From an uncultured Eubacteriales bacterium (lineage in GTDB: Bacteria; Bacillota; Clostridia; Oscillospirales; CAG-272), in contig CAKSAC010000009.1 of NCBI GenBank assembly GCA_934434925.1, forward strand, positions 8,225-72,224: DNA of 64,000 bases. Direction: 5' to 3'. The notes beneath the pieces are model-generated. The model did no database searches, was not told the origin of the DNA, and saw only the letters and a list, made by a program, of their open reading frames with translations. A program made the translations under genes and the position numbers. Positions within the stretch are counted from its first letter, which is position 1. Each line of letters starts with the position of its first letter. This document shows positions 32,431-41,254 of the stretch, piece after piece.

Positions 32431-34062
32431 ATGCGGGAGTCTGCACGGCAATTTATCAAAAACGGGATTTCACTCAGCATTTCCGCCCTTGTCATGCGAA
32501 CCGTGTCGGTCGCCTTCGGCGCGTATCTTTCCGACCGTATCGGAGCGGAAGGGATGGGGCTTTATTCACTGATTATGAGCATTTACACCTTTGCCGTGAC
32601 TTTTGCCACCTCGGGTGTTTCGCTGGCGACCACGCGCTTATGCTCGGATGCCCTCGGGCGGGAGCGTCCGGGTGAAGTGCGCGGCGCACTGGCGCAGGCT
32701 CTTTTCTATGCCTTTACGTTCGGGGCGGCGGCCTCGGTCTTTCTTTTTTTCGGAGCCGACTTTTTCGGAACGGTCCTCTTGGGCGACAGCCGCACGGTTC
32801 CTTCCCTCCGTCTTTTGTCGGCGGCGCTTGTTCCGATTGCGGTCTCCTCGGTCTTCAACGGGTATTTTACCGCCATGCGGCATGCGGTGAAAAACGCCGC
32901 CGTTTCCATGGCGGAGCAGGTCGTTCGCATCCTTCTGACTTCCTTTGCCCTGACCCTGCTCCTTCCCCACGGCATGACGTATGCCTGCCTGTCTTTGGTG
33001 GCGGGATCGGCACTTTCTGAAATTTTTTCGGCGCTTTGTCTCTTTCTCCTCTATCGGGCGGAAAGACGGCATTCTCCTCCGGTCACACTTGAAAAAATCC
33101 CCGCTTCGGCGATTCTGCGGATTACGCTGCCGATCGCGGCTTCTTCTTACATCCGTTCCGGCCTTCTGAGTGCGGAACATATGCTGATCCCGCGTGCGCT
33201 TACGCGGGGCGGGGGGAGTCGGGAAGAAGCGCTTGCCTCTTACGGCGTTCTTTCCGGTATGGCGCTCCCCGTCCTTTTATATCCTACTGCGCTTCTTTCC
33301 TCTTTTGCCGGGCTTTTGGTTCCTGAATTTGCCGAGGGGGAAGCGCGCGGCACGGTTCTGGAAAACCGGCGGCTTTGCGAACGCGCCCTGCACCTGACCC
33401 TGCTCTTCGGAATTGCCTGCAGCGGACTGATGACGGCCTTTGCGGGAGAACTGGGGCAGGCGATTTATCATGACGCGGCGGCGGGGCGGTATATTGCCAT
33501 TCTCGCCCCGGTCATTCCGGTCATGTATCTCGACCATGTGACCGACGCCATGATGAAAGGCGTCGGCCTGCAATTTTACTCCATGGTCGTGAATATCCTC
33601 GACTCCATGGGCAGTATCCTGCTTGTTCTGCTCCTGTTGCCCCGCCTCGGGGTCAGCGGCTATGCTTATATCATCATCGCGGCCGAAATCTTCAATTTTT
33701 CGCTGAGCGTCACCGGCCTGCATAACAAAATCCGGTTTTCCTTCCGTATCGGGGAATGGGTCCTCTTCCCGACTGCCGTCATTCTCCTCTTCTCTACCCT
33801 TGCCCGGCGCATTCCCGGAGCAGGTGCCGCCGGCCTGATCCTGCGTATGGCGCTGGCGCTCATTCTGTATATGCTCTTTCTTTTTTCGGTATATCGGTTA
33901 CCGGTATTCTTTCAAAAAAGGAGAAAAAGAAAAGACCCGCCGCAAGGGCAGGCAACGCAAAAAGGCGGGCCGGGCGCACGAACGGCAGGAGAAAAAATGG
34001 CAAGAACCGCCGGAACCGTTACGGCGGGAGCCGGCCGGCTCTATTCCTTCGGTCGGAGGTAA
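32431..34062 (+). CDS. SpoVB/MurJ-like lipid-linked oligosaccharide flippase
   Basis: 543 residues from the ATG at 32431, seven bases after GGAGGTGA; the ATG at 32425 is too close to that site. About fourteen helices of the MOP superfamily, polysaccharide-exporter branch (GISLSISALVMRTVSVAFG, then IGAEGMGLYSLIMS, the SpoVB-type N-terminus). In Bacillota, members move spore or cell-wall lipid II-like precursors. The C-terminal 48 residues form a Lys/Arg/Gly/Ala-rich low-complexity tail (KRRKRKDPPQGQATQ...), unusual for the family and similar in character to other added tails in this window. Confidence 0.88.
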   Translation: MRESARQFIKNGISLSISALVMRTVSVAFGAYLSDRIGAEGMGLYSLIMSIYTFAVTFATSGVSLATTRLCSDALGRERPGEVRGALAQALFYAFTFGAAASVFLFFGADFFGTVLLGDSRTVPSLRLLSAALVPIAVSSVFNGYFTAMRHAVKNAAVSMAEQVVRILLTSFALTLLLPHGMTYACLSLVAGSALSEIFSALCLFLLYRAERRHSPPVTLEKIPASAILRITLPIAASSYIRSGLLSAEHMLIPRALTRGGGSREEALASYGVLSGMALPVLLYPTALLSSFAGLLVPEFAEGEARGTVLENRRLCERALHLTLLFGIACSGLMTAFAGELGQAIYHDAAAGRYIAILAPVIPVMYLDHVTDAMMKGVGLQFYSMVVNILDSMGSILLVLLLLPRLGVSGYAYIIIAAEIFNFSLSVTGLHNKIRFSFRIGEWVLFPTAVILLFSTLARRIPGAGAAGLILRMALALILYMLFLFSVYRLPVFFQKRRKRKDPPQGQATQKGGPGARTAGEKMARTAGTVTAGAGRLYSFGRR

Positions 34063-34143
34063 ATTCAGCGGGAGGGGCTGCGGGGAGATTTTGCCGAGGC
34101 GGCGTTCGGCCGGAGAATTCCGAAGGGCGGGTTGCGGCGGAAA

Positions 34144-34182
34144 ACTCAGCCGGAAAACTCAGCCGGAAAACTCAGCCGGGAG
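34144..34182. repeat. 13-bp tandem repeat spanning the AraC gene stop codon
   Basis: Three copies of CTCAGCCGGAAAA. The minus-strand stop (TGA at 34172-34174) lies in the last unit, so the repeat appears to have grown outward from the gene end. It also ends 80 bp from the convergent flippase gene. Confidence 0.9.
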
Positions 34183-34921
34183 GCGGCTCACTGCCACGCG
34201 GCAACCATTTACCGTAGTCGCGCGGAGAAAGGCCATAGTGCTTTTTGAAATCCCTGCTGAAATTGGAGAGCGACGAATACCCGAGCGCGTCCGAAACCGC
34301 CGAAATGCTCTCCCCTTTTGCCAATGAACGCACGGCATAATCGAAGCGGCATTCCCCGTGATACTGTTTCAGAGAAAGGCCGTAATAGCGGCGAAACACG
34401 CGGTACAGGTAAGACGCGGAATAGCCGAACACGCGGGAAAGTTCCTGCATATCCAAAAGCGTTGCATAATGCCCGTCAATATACTGGCGAATGCGGGCGG
34501 GCAGACTTTCATCCCGGTGGTCGGAATCGGTGATATACAGGATCAGCGCCTCCGCCATCCGATGGATTGCCACCGGATCCCCCGCCGGAATATAGCGCAA
34601 AAGCAGGGCGATCATATCCGCGACAAACGGATCCCGCGCCGGGTCGCACAGGATCGGACGCGCAATCTTCGGCGTTGCCGCAATGTGAAAATAAAGATGA
34701 TTCAGTTTGTCTTTTTTATCCTCCCATATCGAATACACGCGGTCGGAAGGGAGAATATACAGCATCCCGCGCCGAAAGGAAAAAGACTGCTCACTGTCGC
34801 GGTAATAGGCTGTTCCGCCCAGGATATAATAGACCCGCGAGAAGGTCGGTTTATTATCAATAAACTCCCAGTTGCTGTATGTGTAGGTCTTTCCGTACTG
34901 AAAAACCGAATTGATAACCAT
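34172..34921 (-). CDS. AraC-family regulator, probable control of fucI
   Basis: 249 residues from the ATG at 34921 (site GGAGGTGATTCT). The N-terminal part is a cupin-type ligand domain (FSFRRGMLYILPSDRVYSIW). The C-terminal double HTH has FGYSASYLYRVFRRYYG and DALGYSSLSNFSRDFKKHYGLSP, the canonical AraC signature. It is divergent from fucI, 207 bp away, which suggests control of that gene with a sugar or its isomer as the effector (inference). The last residues (LPRGSEPPPG) derive from the repeat region. Confidence 0.92.
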   Translation of the reverse strand: MVINSVFQYGKTYTYSNWEFIDNKPTFSRVYYILGGTAYYRDSEQSFSFRRGMLYILPSDRVYSIWEDKKDKLNHLYFHIAATPKIARPILCDPARDPFVADMIALLLRYIPAGDPVAIHRMAEALILYITDSDHRDESLPARIRQYIDGHYATLLDMQELSRVFGYSASYLYRVFRRYYGLSLKQYHGECRFDYAVRSLAKGESISAVSDALGYSSLSNFSRDFKKHYGLSPRDYGKWLPRGSEPPPG

Positions 34922-34939
34922 AGAATCACCTCCGGCTCC

Positions 34940-34968
34940 AGTATACTCCGCCCCGCCGTACTTGTCAA
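34940..34968 (-). promoter_or_regulatory. Sigma-A promoter for the AraC regulator gene
   Basis: TTGACA (34963-34968), 17-bp spacer, TATACT (34940-34945) on the minus strand. The fucI side has only a weak TATCAT (35043-35048) without a -35 box, consistent with activator dependence. Confidence 0.8.
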
Positions 34969-35128
34969 CTCTTTTCAATCCGGGAGCGAAAAATGATAAG
35001 TTCCGGAAGATTCCTGATATTCTTTTTTCCGGATTATTCTGCTATCATGAAATAAAGGCACAAAAAACGTGCCGGGTTCCTGCCGCGCAAACCGGCGACG
35101 GCAAGACCCACGGAAAGGAGAAGATCGT

Positions 35129-36901
35129 ATGAAATGCAAGATCGGTATTCGTCCGACGATTGACGGACGATGGGGCGGTATCCGCGAAGGGCTGGAAGAG
35201 CAGACCATGCAAATGGCGCGCGCGGCGAAACAACTGATTGAGGAAAACGTGTTTTATGCGGACGGAACCCCTGCGCAAGTCGTCATTTCCCCCTGCACGA
35301 TCGGCGGAGGCCGTGAAGCCGCCCTTTGCGCGGAATATTTTGCGAAGGAAAACGTCACCGCTACCCTGAGCGTGACTCCCTGCTGGTGCTACGGTACCGA
35401 GACAATGGATCTCGACCCGCTGACGACCAAAGCGGTCTGGGGGTTTAACGGAACCGAGCGGCCGGGAGCCGTCTATCTGGCGGCCTGCATGGCGGCGCAT
35501 GCCCAACGCGGGCTTCCCGCCTTCGCCATCTACGGCCGTGACGTGCAGGACATCGGCCATAGCGGCATTACCCCGGATGTGGAAGAAAAGATTCTGCGCT
35601 TTGCCCGCTGTGCGCTGGTCGTCGGCCAGATGCGGAACCGCGCCTATGTCTCTATCGGAAGCGTCGCGATGGGGATTGGCGGTTCCTTCCTCGACGCAGG
35701 TAAAATGCAGAAATTCTTCGGCCTTCGCGCCGAATGGGTCGATATGACCGAAATTTTGCGGCGCGTGGATCTGGAAATCTATGACCGCGAGGAATACTCC
35801 CGGCTTCTCCGGTTCATCAAAACGCGTTGCCGCGAAGGGCGCGACCTCAACGGCGATGTATGGGGACAGAAGGATTTCACCCGGGAGGAGCTTGACGCGC
35901 AATGGGAGTTCGTTGCCAAAATGACGCTCATCATCCGCGATATCATGCTGGGCAATCCCGCCCTCAACCAAATCGGGTGGCATGAAGAAGCCCTCGGCCG
36001 GAATGCCATTCTCGGCGGATTTCAGGGGCAACGGATGTGGACCGACTATAAACCGAACGGCGACTTCACCGAAGCCATGCTCAACTCCAGTTTCGACTGG
36101 AACGGAAAACGCGCGCCGATCATTCTGGCAACGGAAAGCGACAACTGCAACGGCCTTGCCATGCTCTTTGCCAATCTGCTGACCGGGCGCGCCGCCTGCT
36201 TTGCCGATGTGCGCACCTACTGGTCGCCCGATGCCGTTCGCCGCGTGACCGGCTGGACCCCCACCGGAAAAGCCGCCAACGGTTTTATGCATCTGCTGAA
36301 CAGCGGAGCGGCCGCTCTCGACGGCACAGGTGCTTCCCTGGACGAAAATAAAAATCATACCATGAAACGCTGGTGGGATGTAACCGACGAAGACATGGAC
36401 GCGATGCTGGAAGCGACCCGCTGGAGCCCGGCCAACCGGGGCTATTTCCGTGGCGGCGGCTTTTCTTCCAGTTATTCCTCTCAAGGCGAAATGCCGGTCA
36501 CGCTCATCCGCGTCAACATGGTGGAAGGAATCGGCTATACGCTGCAGTTTGCCGAGGGTTGGACGGTTGAATTGCCTGAAAATGTAAACAAGACTTTGCT
36601 GGACAGAACCGACCCGACCTGGCCATCCACTTGGTTTGTTCCGCGTACCGGAGAGGGCGGAGCCGCCCGGGATGTATACCAGGTGATGGCCGATTGGGGA
36701 GCCAATCACGGCGCTTTTGTCTTCGGACATATCGGGCGCGATCTCATCACGCTTTCCTCGATGTTCCGCATTCCGGTATCTCTCCACAACCTGCCGGATG
36801 ACGCGCTCTTCCGTCCGCATGCATGGTCCGCGTTCGGCACTCGCGATGCCGAGGGAGCCGATTATCGCGCCTGCGCCCAATACGGCGAGCTATACAAATA
36901 A
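35129..36901 (+). CDS. fucI: L-fucose isomerase
   Basis: 590 residues from the ATG at 35129 after AAAGGAG; E. coli FucI has almost the same length. Begins MKCKIGIRPTIDGRWGG; includes VYGRDVQDIGHSGI-like text (IYGRDVQDIGHSG), GGFQGQRMWTDYKPNGDF and ATESDNCNGLAM, whose acidic residues bind the Mn ion. Converts L-fucose to L-fuculose (also D-arabinose). No fuculokinase or aldolase is adjacent, so the pathway must be completed elsewhere. An antisense ORF of 611 codons is a shadow. Confidence 0.96.
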   Translation: MKCKIGIRPTIDGRWGGIREGLEEQTMQMARAAKQLIEENVFYADGTPAQVVISPCTIGGGREAALCAEYFAKENVTATLSVTPCWCYGTETMDLDPLTTKAVWGFNGTERPGAVYLAACMAAHAQRGLPAFAIYGRDVQDIGHSGITPDVEEKILRFARCALVVGQMRNRAYVSIGSVAMGIGGSFLDAGKMQKFFGLRAEWVDMTEILRRVDLEIYDREEYSRLLRFIKTRCREGRDLNGDVWGQKDFTREELDAQWEFVAKMTLIIRDIMLGNPALNQIGWHEEALGRNAILGGFQGQRMWTDYKPNGDFTEAMLNSSFDWNGKRAPIILATESDNCNGLAMLFANLLTGRAACFADVRTYWSPDAVRRVTGWTPTGKAANGFMHLLNSGAAALDGTGASLDENKNHTMKRWWDVTDEDMDAMLEATRWSPANRGYFRGGGFSSSYSSQGEMPVTLIRVNMVEGIGYTLQFAEGWTVELPENVNKTLLDRTDPTWPSTWFVPRTGEGGAARDVYQVMADWGANHGAFVFGHIGRDLITLSSMFRIPVSLHNLPDDALFRPHAWSAFGTRDAEGADYRACAQYGELYK

Positions 36902-36921
36902 TCTTCCATCGCATTTCTATA

Positions 36922-36997
36922 AAAAACCGGAACGCCTGAAAGGGGCCCCAAAGGTTCGGAAACTTTTGGGAGACCATATCTTTCGGTTCCGGTTTTT
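36922..36997. terminator. Large bidirectional terminator after fucI
   Basis: A 12-bp outer stem AAAAACCGGAAC/GTTCCGGTTTTT (36922-36933 and 36986-36997) encloses a second hairpin CCCAAAGGTT/AACTTTTGGG. It separates fucI from the convergent methyltransferase gene. Confidence 0.85.
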
Positions 36998-37035
36998 GTT
37001 TTGAAAAAGTTTACGGCCGCATCGGTTTTTGCGGT

Positions 37036-37944
37036 CTACGGCCAGAGAGCGGCATTTTCATAACAGCGGATGGTGTCTTCCAGCCAGTAAGAAAACCGGG
37101 TATGCGGGAACCGCGTTTCACGGGTACGGAACCGGCGGACAAGTTCACGCCCGTCTTTGACATCATGCCAGATATCCGCAAAAACGAAATCGTATTCGTC
37201 TTCCCGCATTGTGCGGTCAAGGAAATCGAAAGCGTCCGCCGTCACGACCCGGACCTTTTCCCGATGTGGGAATTGCGGCAGGATTTCCTCGCAGAAAAGC
37301 GAGGCTGCCTCGGCGGAAAGCTCTACCACCGTCACACCCGAAACATCCGGCTTTTCCGAAGCGTGGAAGGCAAAATATCCGAGCCCCAAACCAAAGGTCA
37401 GCACCCGGCCGACGGCCTTTTTGACAGCGGGGAGCGTGGTGGCGGTCTCATTCGGCATCAGGGTCATCCACTCTCTTCCGTTTTCCAGCACGGCGGGATA
37501 GGTATATTCCCGCATGAAATACCCGAGTTGCGGAATCATCCGTCCGTCAGGAAAAACGCGAAAATCCCGGCGGACAAACGCTTCGCACGCGGGCAAATGC
37601 ATCGTGCGCCACTCCCAACGGCCGCGCACTTTCTGCGGGAAAACAATCTTCCGGAAATACGCATCGGACTCATACGCGGATATTTCCTCTTCTTTTATCA
37701 TCGGGAGAAAATAGTTTTCAAAATACGCGCGGTCGCATCCCGCTGTTTCCAATCCGCAAACAGCCGCCAGCACCGAAGCATAGGCATATTCCCGGGAAAC
37801 GCCGGTTTCTGCGGCAATCCCGGTCACGATCTCCGGGGTTACCGTATCGGCGGCAAGGTTGAGATAGAGAGAAAGCAGGCGAAGAGTTTCGCTGTTATAC
37901 TGCCGGATCTGCTGCGGGGTCAGGCCGCTTTGATTCTTTTCCAT
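37036..37944 (-). CDS. SAM-dependent methyltransferase-like protein of unknown target
   Basis: 302 residues from the ATG at 37944 (a GTG at 37962 adds six residues and lies in the terminator hairpin). The N-terminal 110 residues are helical. From about residue 150 there is a Rossmann methyltransferase fold: motif I VLTFGLGLGYFAFHAS, the acidic VVELSAEAASLF, VVTADAFDFLD, and DEYDFVFADIWHD. It resembles spermidine-synthase-like methyltransferases of Clostridia. The target is unknown. It follows the transketolase genes on the same strand. Confidence 0.75.
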   Translation of the reverse strand: MEKNQSGLTPQQIRQYNSETLRLLSLYLNLAADTVTPEIVTGIAAETGVSREYAYASVLAAVCGLETAGCDRAYFENYFLPMIKEEEISAYESDAYFRKIVFPQKVRGRWEWRTMHLPACEAFVRRDFRVFPDGRMIPQLGYFMREYTYPAVLENGREWMTLMPNETATTLPAVKKAVGRVLTFGLGLGYFAFHASEKPDVSGVTVVELSAEAASLFCEEILPQFPHREKVRVVTADAFDFLDRTMREDEYDFVFADIWHDVKDGRELVRRFRTRETRFPHTRFSYWLEDTIRCYENAALWP

Positions 37945-37953
37945 TTTTACACA

Positions 37954-37979
37954 AAGGGGCACCTTGCGGCACCCCTTCC
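37954..37979 (-). terminator. Possible terminator between the transketolase and methyltransferase genes
   Basis: On the minus strand AAGGGGTGCC-GCAA-GGTGCCCCTT forms a 10-bp stem with tandem G-U pairs and a GNRA loop, but only a short T-run follows. It may only reduce read-through. Confidence 0.5.
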
Positions 37980-37986
37980 CTTTTGT

Positions 37987-38931
37987 TTATTTCTTTTTCA
38001 GCGCAACGGCCGCCCGCGCCCGTTCGGCAATCTTTGCGGCGGTAAGGCCGTAGATTTCCAACAGTTCGGGAACCTTTCCGCTCTGGCCGAAGGTGTCTTC
38101 CACTCCGACGCGAAGAACCGGTACCGGGATGGTTTCGGAAAGGAACCCGGCAACGGCTTCTCCGAGGCCGCCGTTGACATTATGCTCCTCAGCAGTGACA
38201 AAACACCCTGTCTCTTCTGCGGCTTTCCGCAGGATTGCGGTATCCAGCGGTTTGATTGTATGCATATTGATTACGCGGGCGGAAATTCCTTCTGCCGCCA
38301 GCGTTTCGCGCGCTTCCAGCGAAAGATGCACCATATAACCGCAGGCCACGATGGTCACATCGCTCCCTTTCGCCATCTCCACGCCCCGGCCGATTTCAAA
38401 ATGATAATCAGGCATTTCGGCGGTCAGATTGGGGGTGGCATAGCGCGAAAAGCGGAGATACATCGGGCCGTTATACCGGATGGCCGCCAGCACCGCCGCG
38501 CGTGTCTCACAGGCGTCGGAAGGGTTGATGACAACCATGCCGGGGAGCGAACGCATCAATGCCAGATCTTCATTGCACTGGTGCGTTGCACCGTCTTCGC
38601 CGACCGTGATGCCGGCATGCGTACCGACGACCTTCACATTCAGATGCGGATAGCAGATCGAGTTGCGCACCTGCTCAAAGGCGCGGCCGGCCGAGAACAT
38701 GGCAAAACTTGAAATAAAGGGAAGCTGTCCAGCGGCGGCGAGACCGGCGGCAACAGAAGTCATATTGGCCTCGGCGATCCCGCAATCAAAGAACCGTTCG
38801 GGAAACTTCTTTTTGAAAATGCCGGTTTTGGTAGCGGCGGCAAGGTCAGCGTCGAGAACAATGAAATCATACTGTTCGCCGAATTCGGCCAGAGCCTTTC
38901 CGTAGGCCTCACGGGTTGCAATTTTTTCCAT
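37987..38931 (-). CDS. Transketolase, C-terminal subunit
   Basis: 314 residues from the ATG at 38931 (site GAGGTG); a GTG at 38958 overlaps the upstream gene. It carries the pyrimidine-binding and C-terminal domains: FFDCGIAEANMTSVAAGLA (glutamate that activates the thiamine ring) and VEDTFGQSGKVPELLEIYGL. With the N-terminal subunit gene upstream it forms the split transketolase common in Clostridia, for the non-oxidative pentose phosphate pathway. Confidence 0.94.
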   Translation of the reverse strand: MEKIATREAYGKALAEFGEQYDFIVLDADLAAATKTGIFKKKFPERFFDCGIAEANMTSVAAGLAAAGQLPFISSFAMFSAGRAFEQVRNSICYPHLNVKVVGTHAGITVGEDGATHQCNEDLALMRSLPGMVVINPSDACETRAAVLAAIRYNGPMYLRFSRYATPNLTAEMPDYHFEIGRGVEMAKGSDVTIVACGYMVHLSLEARETLAAEGISARVINMHTIKPLDTAILRKAAEETGCFVTAEEHNVNGGLGEAVAGFLSETIPVPVLRVGVEDTFGQSGKVPELLEIYGLTAAKIAERARAAVALKKK

Positions 38932-38941
38932 GTCTTTCACC

Positions 38942-39769
38942 TCACGCTTCTTCACCAAGGTCGCGGAGCGCTACCTTGTATTGTTCTTCTTTCGGAGCGG
39001 CACCGTGCCATTCCACGGCGTTCTCCATATACGAAACGCCTTTGCCTTTCACCGTCCGGGCAATGATGACCGTCGGTTTTCCTTTTATCGTGCGGGCCTC
39101 GCGGAAGGCTGCCTCGATGGAATCCAGGTCATTCCCGTCGATTGAAATGACGTGCCAGCCGAACGCGCGGAACTTTTCATCATGCGGGGTGGGATTCATG
39201 ACTTCGGTGATCGGCCCGTCGATCTGCAGGCCGTTCCAGTCAAGGACGGCGCAGAGGTTGTCAAGTTTATAATGCGCGGCAAACATCGCGGCTTCCCAGA
39301 CCTGTCCTTCTTCGCTTTCTCCGTCTCCGAGAACAGTATAAGTACGATAAGCCGCACCGGAAATCTTCGCGGCAAGCGCCATGCCGCAAGCGGCCGAGAT
39401 TCCCTGTCCCAACGAGCCGGTGGACATATCCACGCCGGGAATATGTTTCATATCGGGATGCCCCTGCAAACGACTGCCGGTATGGCGCAGGGTTTTGAGT
39501 TCCTCTACCGGGAAAAAGCCGCGGTTCGCCAGCGTCGCATAGAGCGCAGGCGCTGTATGCCCTTTGGAAAGGACAAAGCGGTCGCGTCCTTCCTTTTTCG
39601 GGTCGGAGGGATCGATATTCATTTCTTCAAAATAGAGATAAGCCATCAGATCGGCAATGCCGAGAGAGCCGCCGGGATGACCGCATCCGGCGTGATACAC
39701 GCCTTCGATGATCCCCACGCGGATCTTTCTTGCGATTTCCGCAAGTTCCTGCTTTCTTGCTTGTTCCAT
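38942..39769 (-). CDS. Transketolase, N-terminal subunit
   Basis: 275 residues, start 39769 (site AAAGGAAAAC). Thiamine-diphosphate-binding half: GHPGGSLGIADLMAYLYF, DRFVLSKGHTAPALYA, and the Mg-ThDP motif GDGESEEGQVWEAAM ... LDWNGLQIDG. Ten bases before the C-terminal subunit. Promoter at 39812-39840. Confidence 0.95.
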   Translation of the reverse strand: MEQARKQELAEIARKIRVGIIEGVYHAGCGHPGGSLGIADLMAYLYFEEMNIDPSDPKKEGRDRFVLSKGHTAPALYATLANRGFFPVEELKTLRHTGSRLQGHPDMKHIPGVDMSTGSLGQGISAACGMALAAKISGAAYRTYTVLGDGESEEGQVWEAAMFAAHYKLDNLCAVLDWNGLQIDGPITEVMNPTPHDEKFRAFGWHVISIDGNDLDSIEAAFREARTIKGKPTVIIARTVKGKGVSYMENAVEWHGAAPKEEQYKVALRDLGEEA

Positions 39770-39811
39770 GCTGTTTTCCTTTCCGGCACTCGCCGTCGGT
39801 ATTTCTTTTTC

Positions 39812-39840
39812 ATTCTACACAAAATTCTTCCGTTTGTCAA
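39812..39840 (-). promoter_or_regulatory. Promoter for the transketolase genes
   Basis: TTGACA (39835-39840), 17-bp spacer, TAGAAT (39812-39817) on the minus strand. Confidence 0.75.
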
Positions 39841-39975
39841 GAGAAAACGCCAAAAGGAAGCCTCGGCAAAACAAAAGGAGGTCTCCGGCAAAAAGAGTTT
39901 CTCCGCGTGCTTCATCGTCCTCTCCGCCCGGATTTCCGGCGCATACCGGAAAAGGCGCAAAGAAACGGAAAGCGC

Positions 39976-40018
39976 AAAAAAAGAAAACGCGAAGGGTACC
40001 AGCAGTAGAACCCTCCGC
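39976..40018 (-). terminator. Terminator of rplJ-rplL
   Basis: 9-bp stem GCGGAGGGT/ACCCTTCGC with one G-U pair, then TTTTCTTTTTTTG on the minus strand. Confidence 0.9.
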
Positions 40019-40037
40019 ATTTTCGGAATCGGTCAAA

Positions 40038-40418
40038 TTACTTGATTTCGACTTCCGCGCCGGCAGCTTTAAGCTCCTCGGCGATCTTGTTGGCTTCGTC
40101 CTTGGAAACGGCTTCCTTGACGGTCTTGGGAGCGCCCTCGACCATGTCCTTGGCTTCCTTCAGGCCGAGACCGGTGATGTTACGAACAGCCTTGATAACG
40201 TCGAGCTTCTTATCGCCGAAGGCTTTGAGCACAACATCAAATTCCGTCTTCTCTTCCTCAGCGGGAGCGGCGGCACCGGCGACAGCGGCACCGGCAACGG
40301 CGACGGGAGCGGCACTGACGCCGAATTCTTCTTCAAGAGCTTTCACAAGGTCAGCCAGTTCAAGAATGGTAAGACCTTTGATTTCTTCCAGGATCTGAGC
40401 GGTTTTTTCACTTGCCAT
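40038..40418 (-). CDS. rplL: Ribosomal protein L7/L12
   Basis: 126 residues, start 40418 (site GGAGGTATTCAATC). N-terminal dimerisation helices (ILEEIKGLTILELADLVKAL), an Ala/Gly hinge, and the factor-binding C-terminal domain (KTEFDVVLKAFGDKKLDVIK ... AKDMVEGAPKTVKEA). Stalk protein of the 50S subunit, co-transcribed with rplJ. Confidence 0.98.
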   Translation of the reverse strand: MASEKTAQILEEIKGLTILELADLVKALEEEFGVSAAPVAVAGAAVAGAAAPAEEEKTEFDVVLKAFGDKKLDVIKAVRNITGLGLKEAKDMVEGAPKTVKEAVSKDEANKIAEELKAAGAEVEIK

Positions 40419-40472
40419 GATTGAATACCTCCGATTTCAATTCTTCTTTTGTTGTTTGTTGTAAAAAACGAT

Positions 40473-40991
40473 TCAGGCCTCGGCCGGTGCTTCCGCACTG
40501 CCGTCCTTGTCGATAATGGCCTGCAAAGCACGGGCAAAGCCGTAAAGCGGGGACATCATGCTGCCAAGCATTTTGGCGATGAGAACTTCGCGGGACGGAA
40601 TGGCCGCCAGCGCGTTGACGCCCGCAGCGTCCAGCACCTGACCGTCCACGAAACCGGCGCGGATCTCAAAGGTCTCTACCTTGTCGGCATATTCCTTCAT
40701 GATCTTGGCGGCGGCAACGGGGTCATTCTCACTGATGGCGACAGCCGTCATGCCGACGAGATGTTCCTTCAGCGAGGAGTACCCGACTTCATCACAGGCT
40801 CTGCCGGTGATGGAGTTTTTCAGTACCGAATACTGAACCCCTGCTGCACGGAGCGCAGCGCGGAGTTTGGTATCTTCCTCGACCGTAATGCCTTCATACT
40901 TTACGATAACGCCGGCAGACGCATTTTTCATCTTTGCGGCGAGATTCGCAACAGCTTCCTGCTTCGCGGCAAGAATTTTCTGACTGGGCAT
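40473..40991 (-). CDS. rplJ: Ribosomal protein L10
   Basis: 172 residues from the ATG at 40991 (site CGGAGGTAAAAAC). MPSQKILAAKQEAVANLA start, the GVIVKYEGITVEEDTKLR and RAAGVQYSVLKNSI core, and a C-terminal helix that binds L7/L12. Regulated by the L10 leader directly upstream. rplA and rplK are not adjacent here. Confidence 0.97.
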   Translation of the reverse strand: MPSQKILAAKQEAVANLAAKMKNASAGVIVKYEGITVEEDTKLRAALRAAGVQYSVLKNSITGRACDEVGYSSLKEHLVGMTAVAISENDPVAAAKIMKEYADKVETFEIRAGFVDGQVLDAAGVNALAAIPSREVLIAKMLGSMMSPLYGFARALQAIIDKDGSAEAPAEA

Positions 40992-40994
40992 TGT

Positions 40995-41133
40995 TTTTAC
41001 CTCCGTATTGAAATAAAAAATCCTTTTCCCGGGCACAGCACGCCGCAAGAAAAGGAACACATCAGAAAATCGGTTCTTTTCCTCGGCAGGAGAGCGCCGC
41101 GCGCCTTTACGGGAACCTGCTGTCTTAGGATTA
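40995..41133 (-). promoter_or_regulatory. Ribosomal protein L10 leader with attenuator
   Basis: The minus-strand leader contains TCCTAAGACAGCAGG ... CTCCTGCCGAGGAAAA, the conserved core that L10(L12)4 binds. A terminator stem CCTTTTC/GAAAAGG (41022-41028 and 41049-41055) with an ATTTTTTA run follows. Autoregulation by premature termination is the expected mechanism. Confidence 0.88.
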
Positions 41134-41141
41134 ACACCGAC

Positions 41142-41170
41142 ATTATACTATGCCTTCCTGTATTTGTCAA
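41142..41170 (-). promoter_or_regulatory. Perfect-consensus promoter for rplJ-rplL
   Basis: TTGACA (41165-41170), 17-bp spacer, TATAAT (41142-41147) on the minus strand. Confidence 0.88.
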
Positions 41171-41195
41171 CCCTTTTTGAAAATATTTTTCCGCC

Positions 41196-41224
41196 TTGCA
41201 AAAAATGCTTTTATATGGTATACT
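41196..41224 (+). promoter_or_regulatory. Promoter for the AEC transporter gene
   Basis: TTGCAA (41196-41201), 17-bp spacer, TATACT (41219-41224). Confidence 0.75.
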
Positions 41225-41254
41225 TCTTCCGATTGATATAGAAGGAGTACCGCC

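Noticed and set aside
34172..34978. Longer start of the AraC regulator (34978)
   Set aside because: The upstream codons cover the -10 region of a clear promoter; GGAGGTGA precedes the ATG at 34921.
35045..36880. 611-codon minus-strand ORF
   Set aside because: Exactly antisense to fucI; composition and lack of a ribosome site show it is a shadow of a GC-rich gene.
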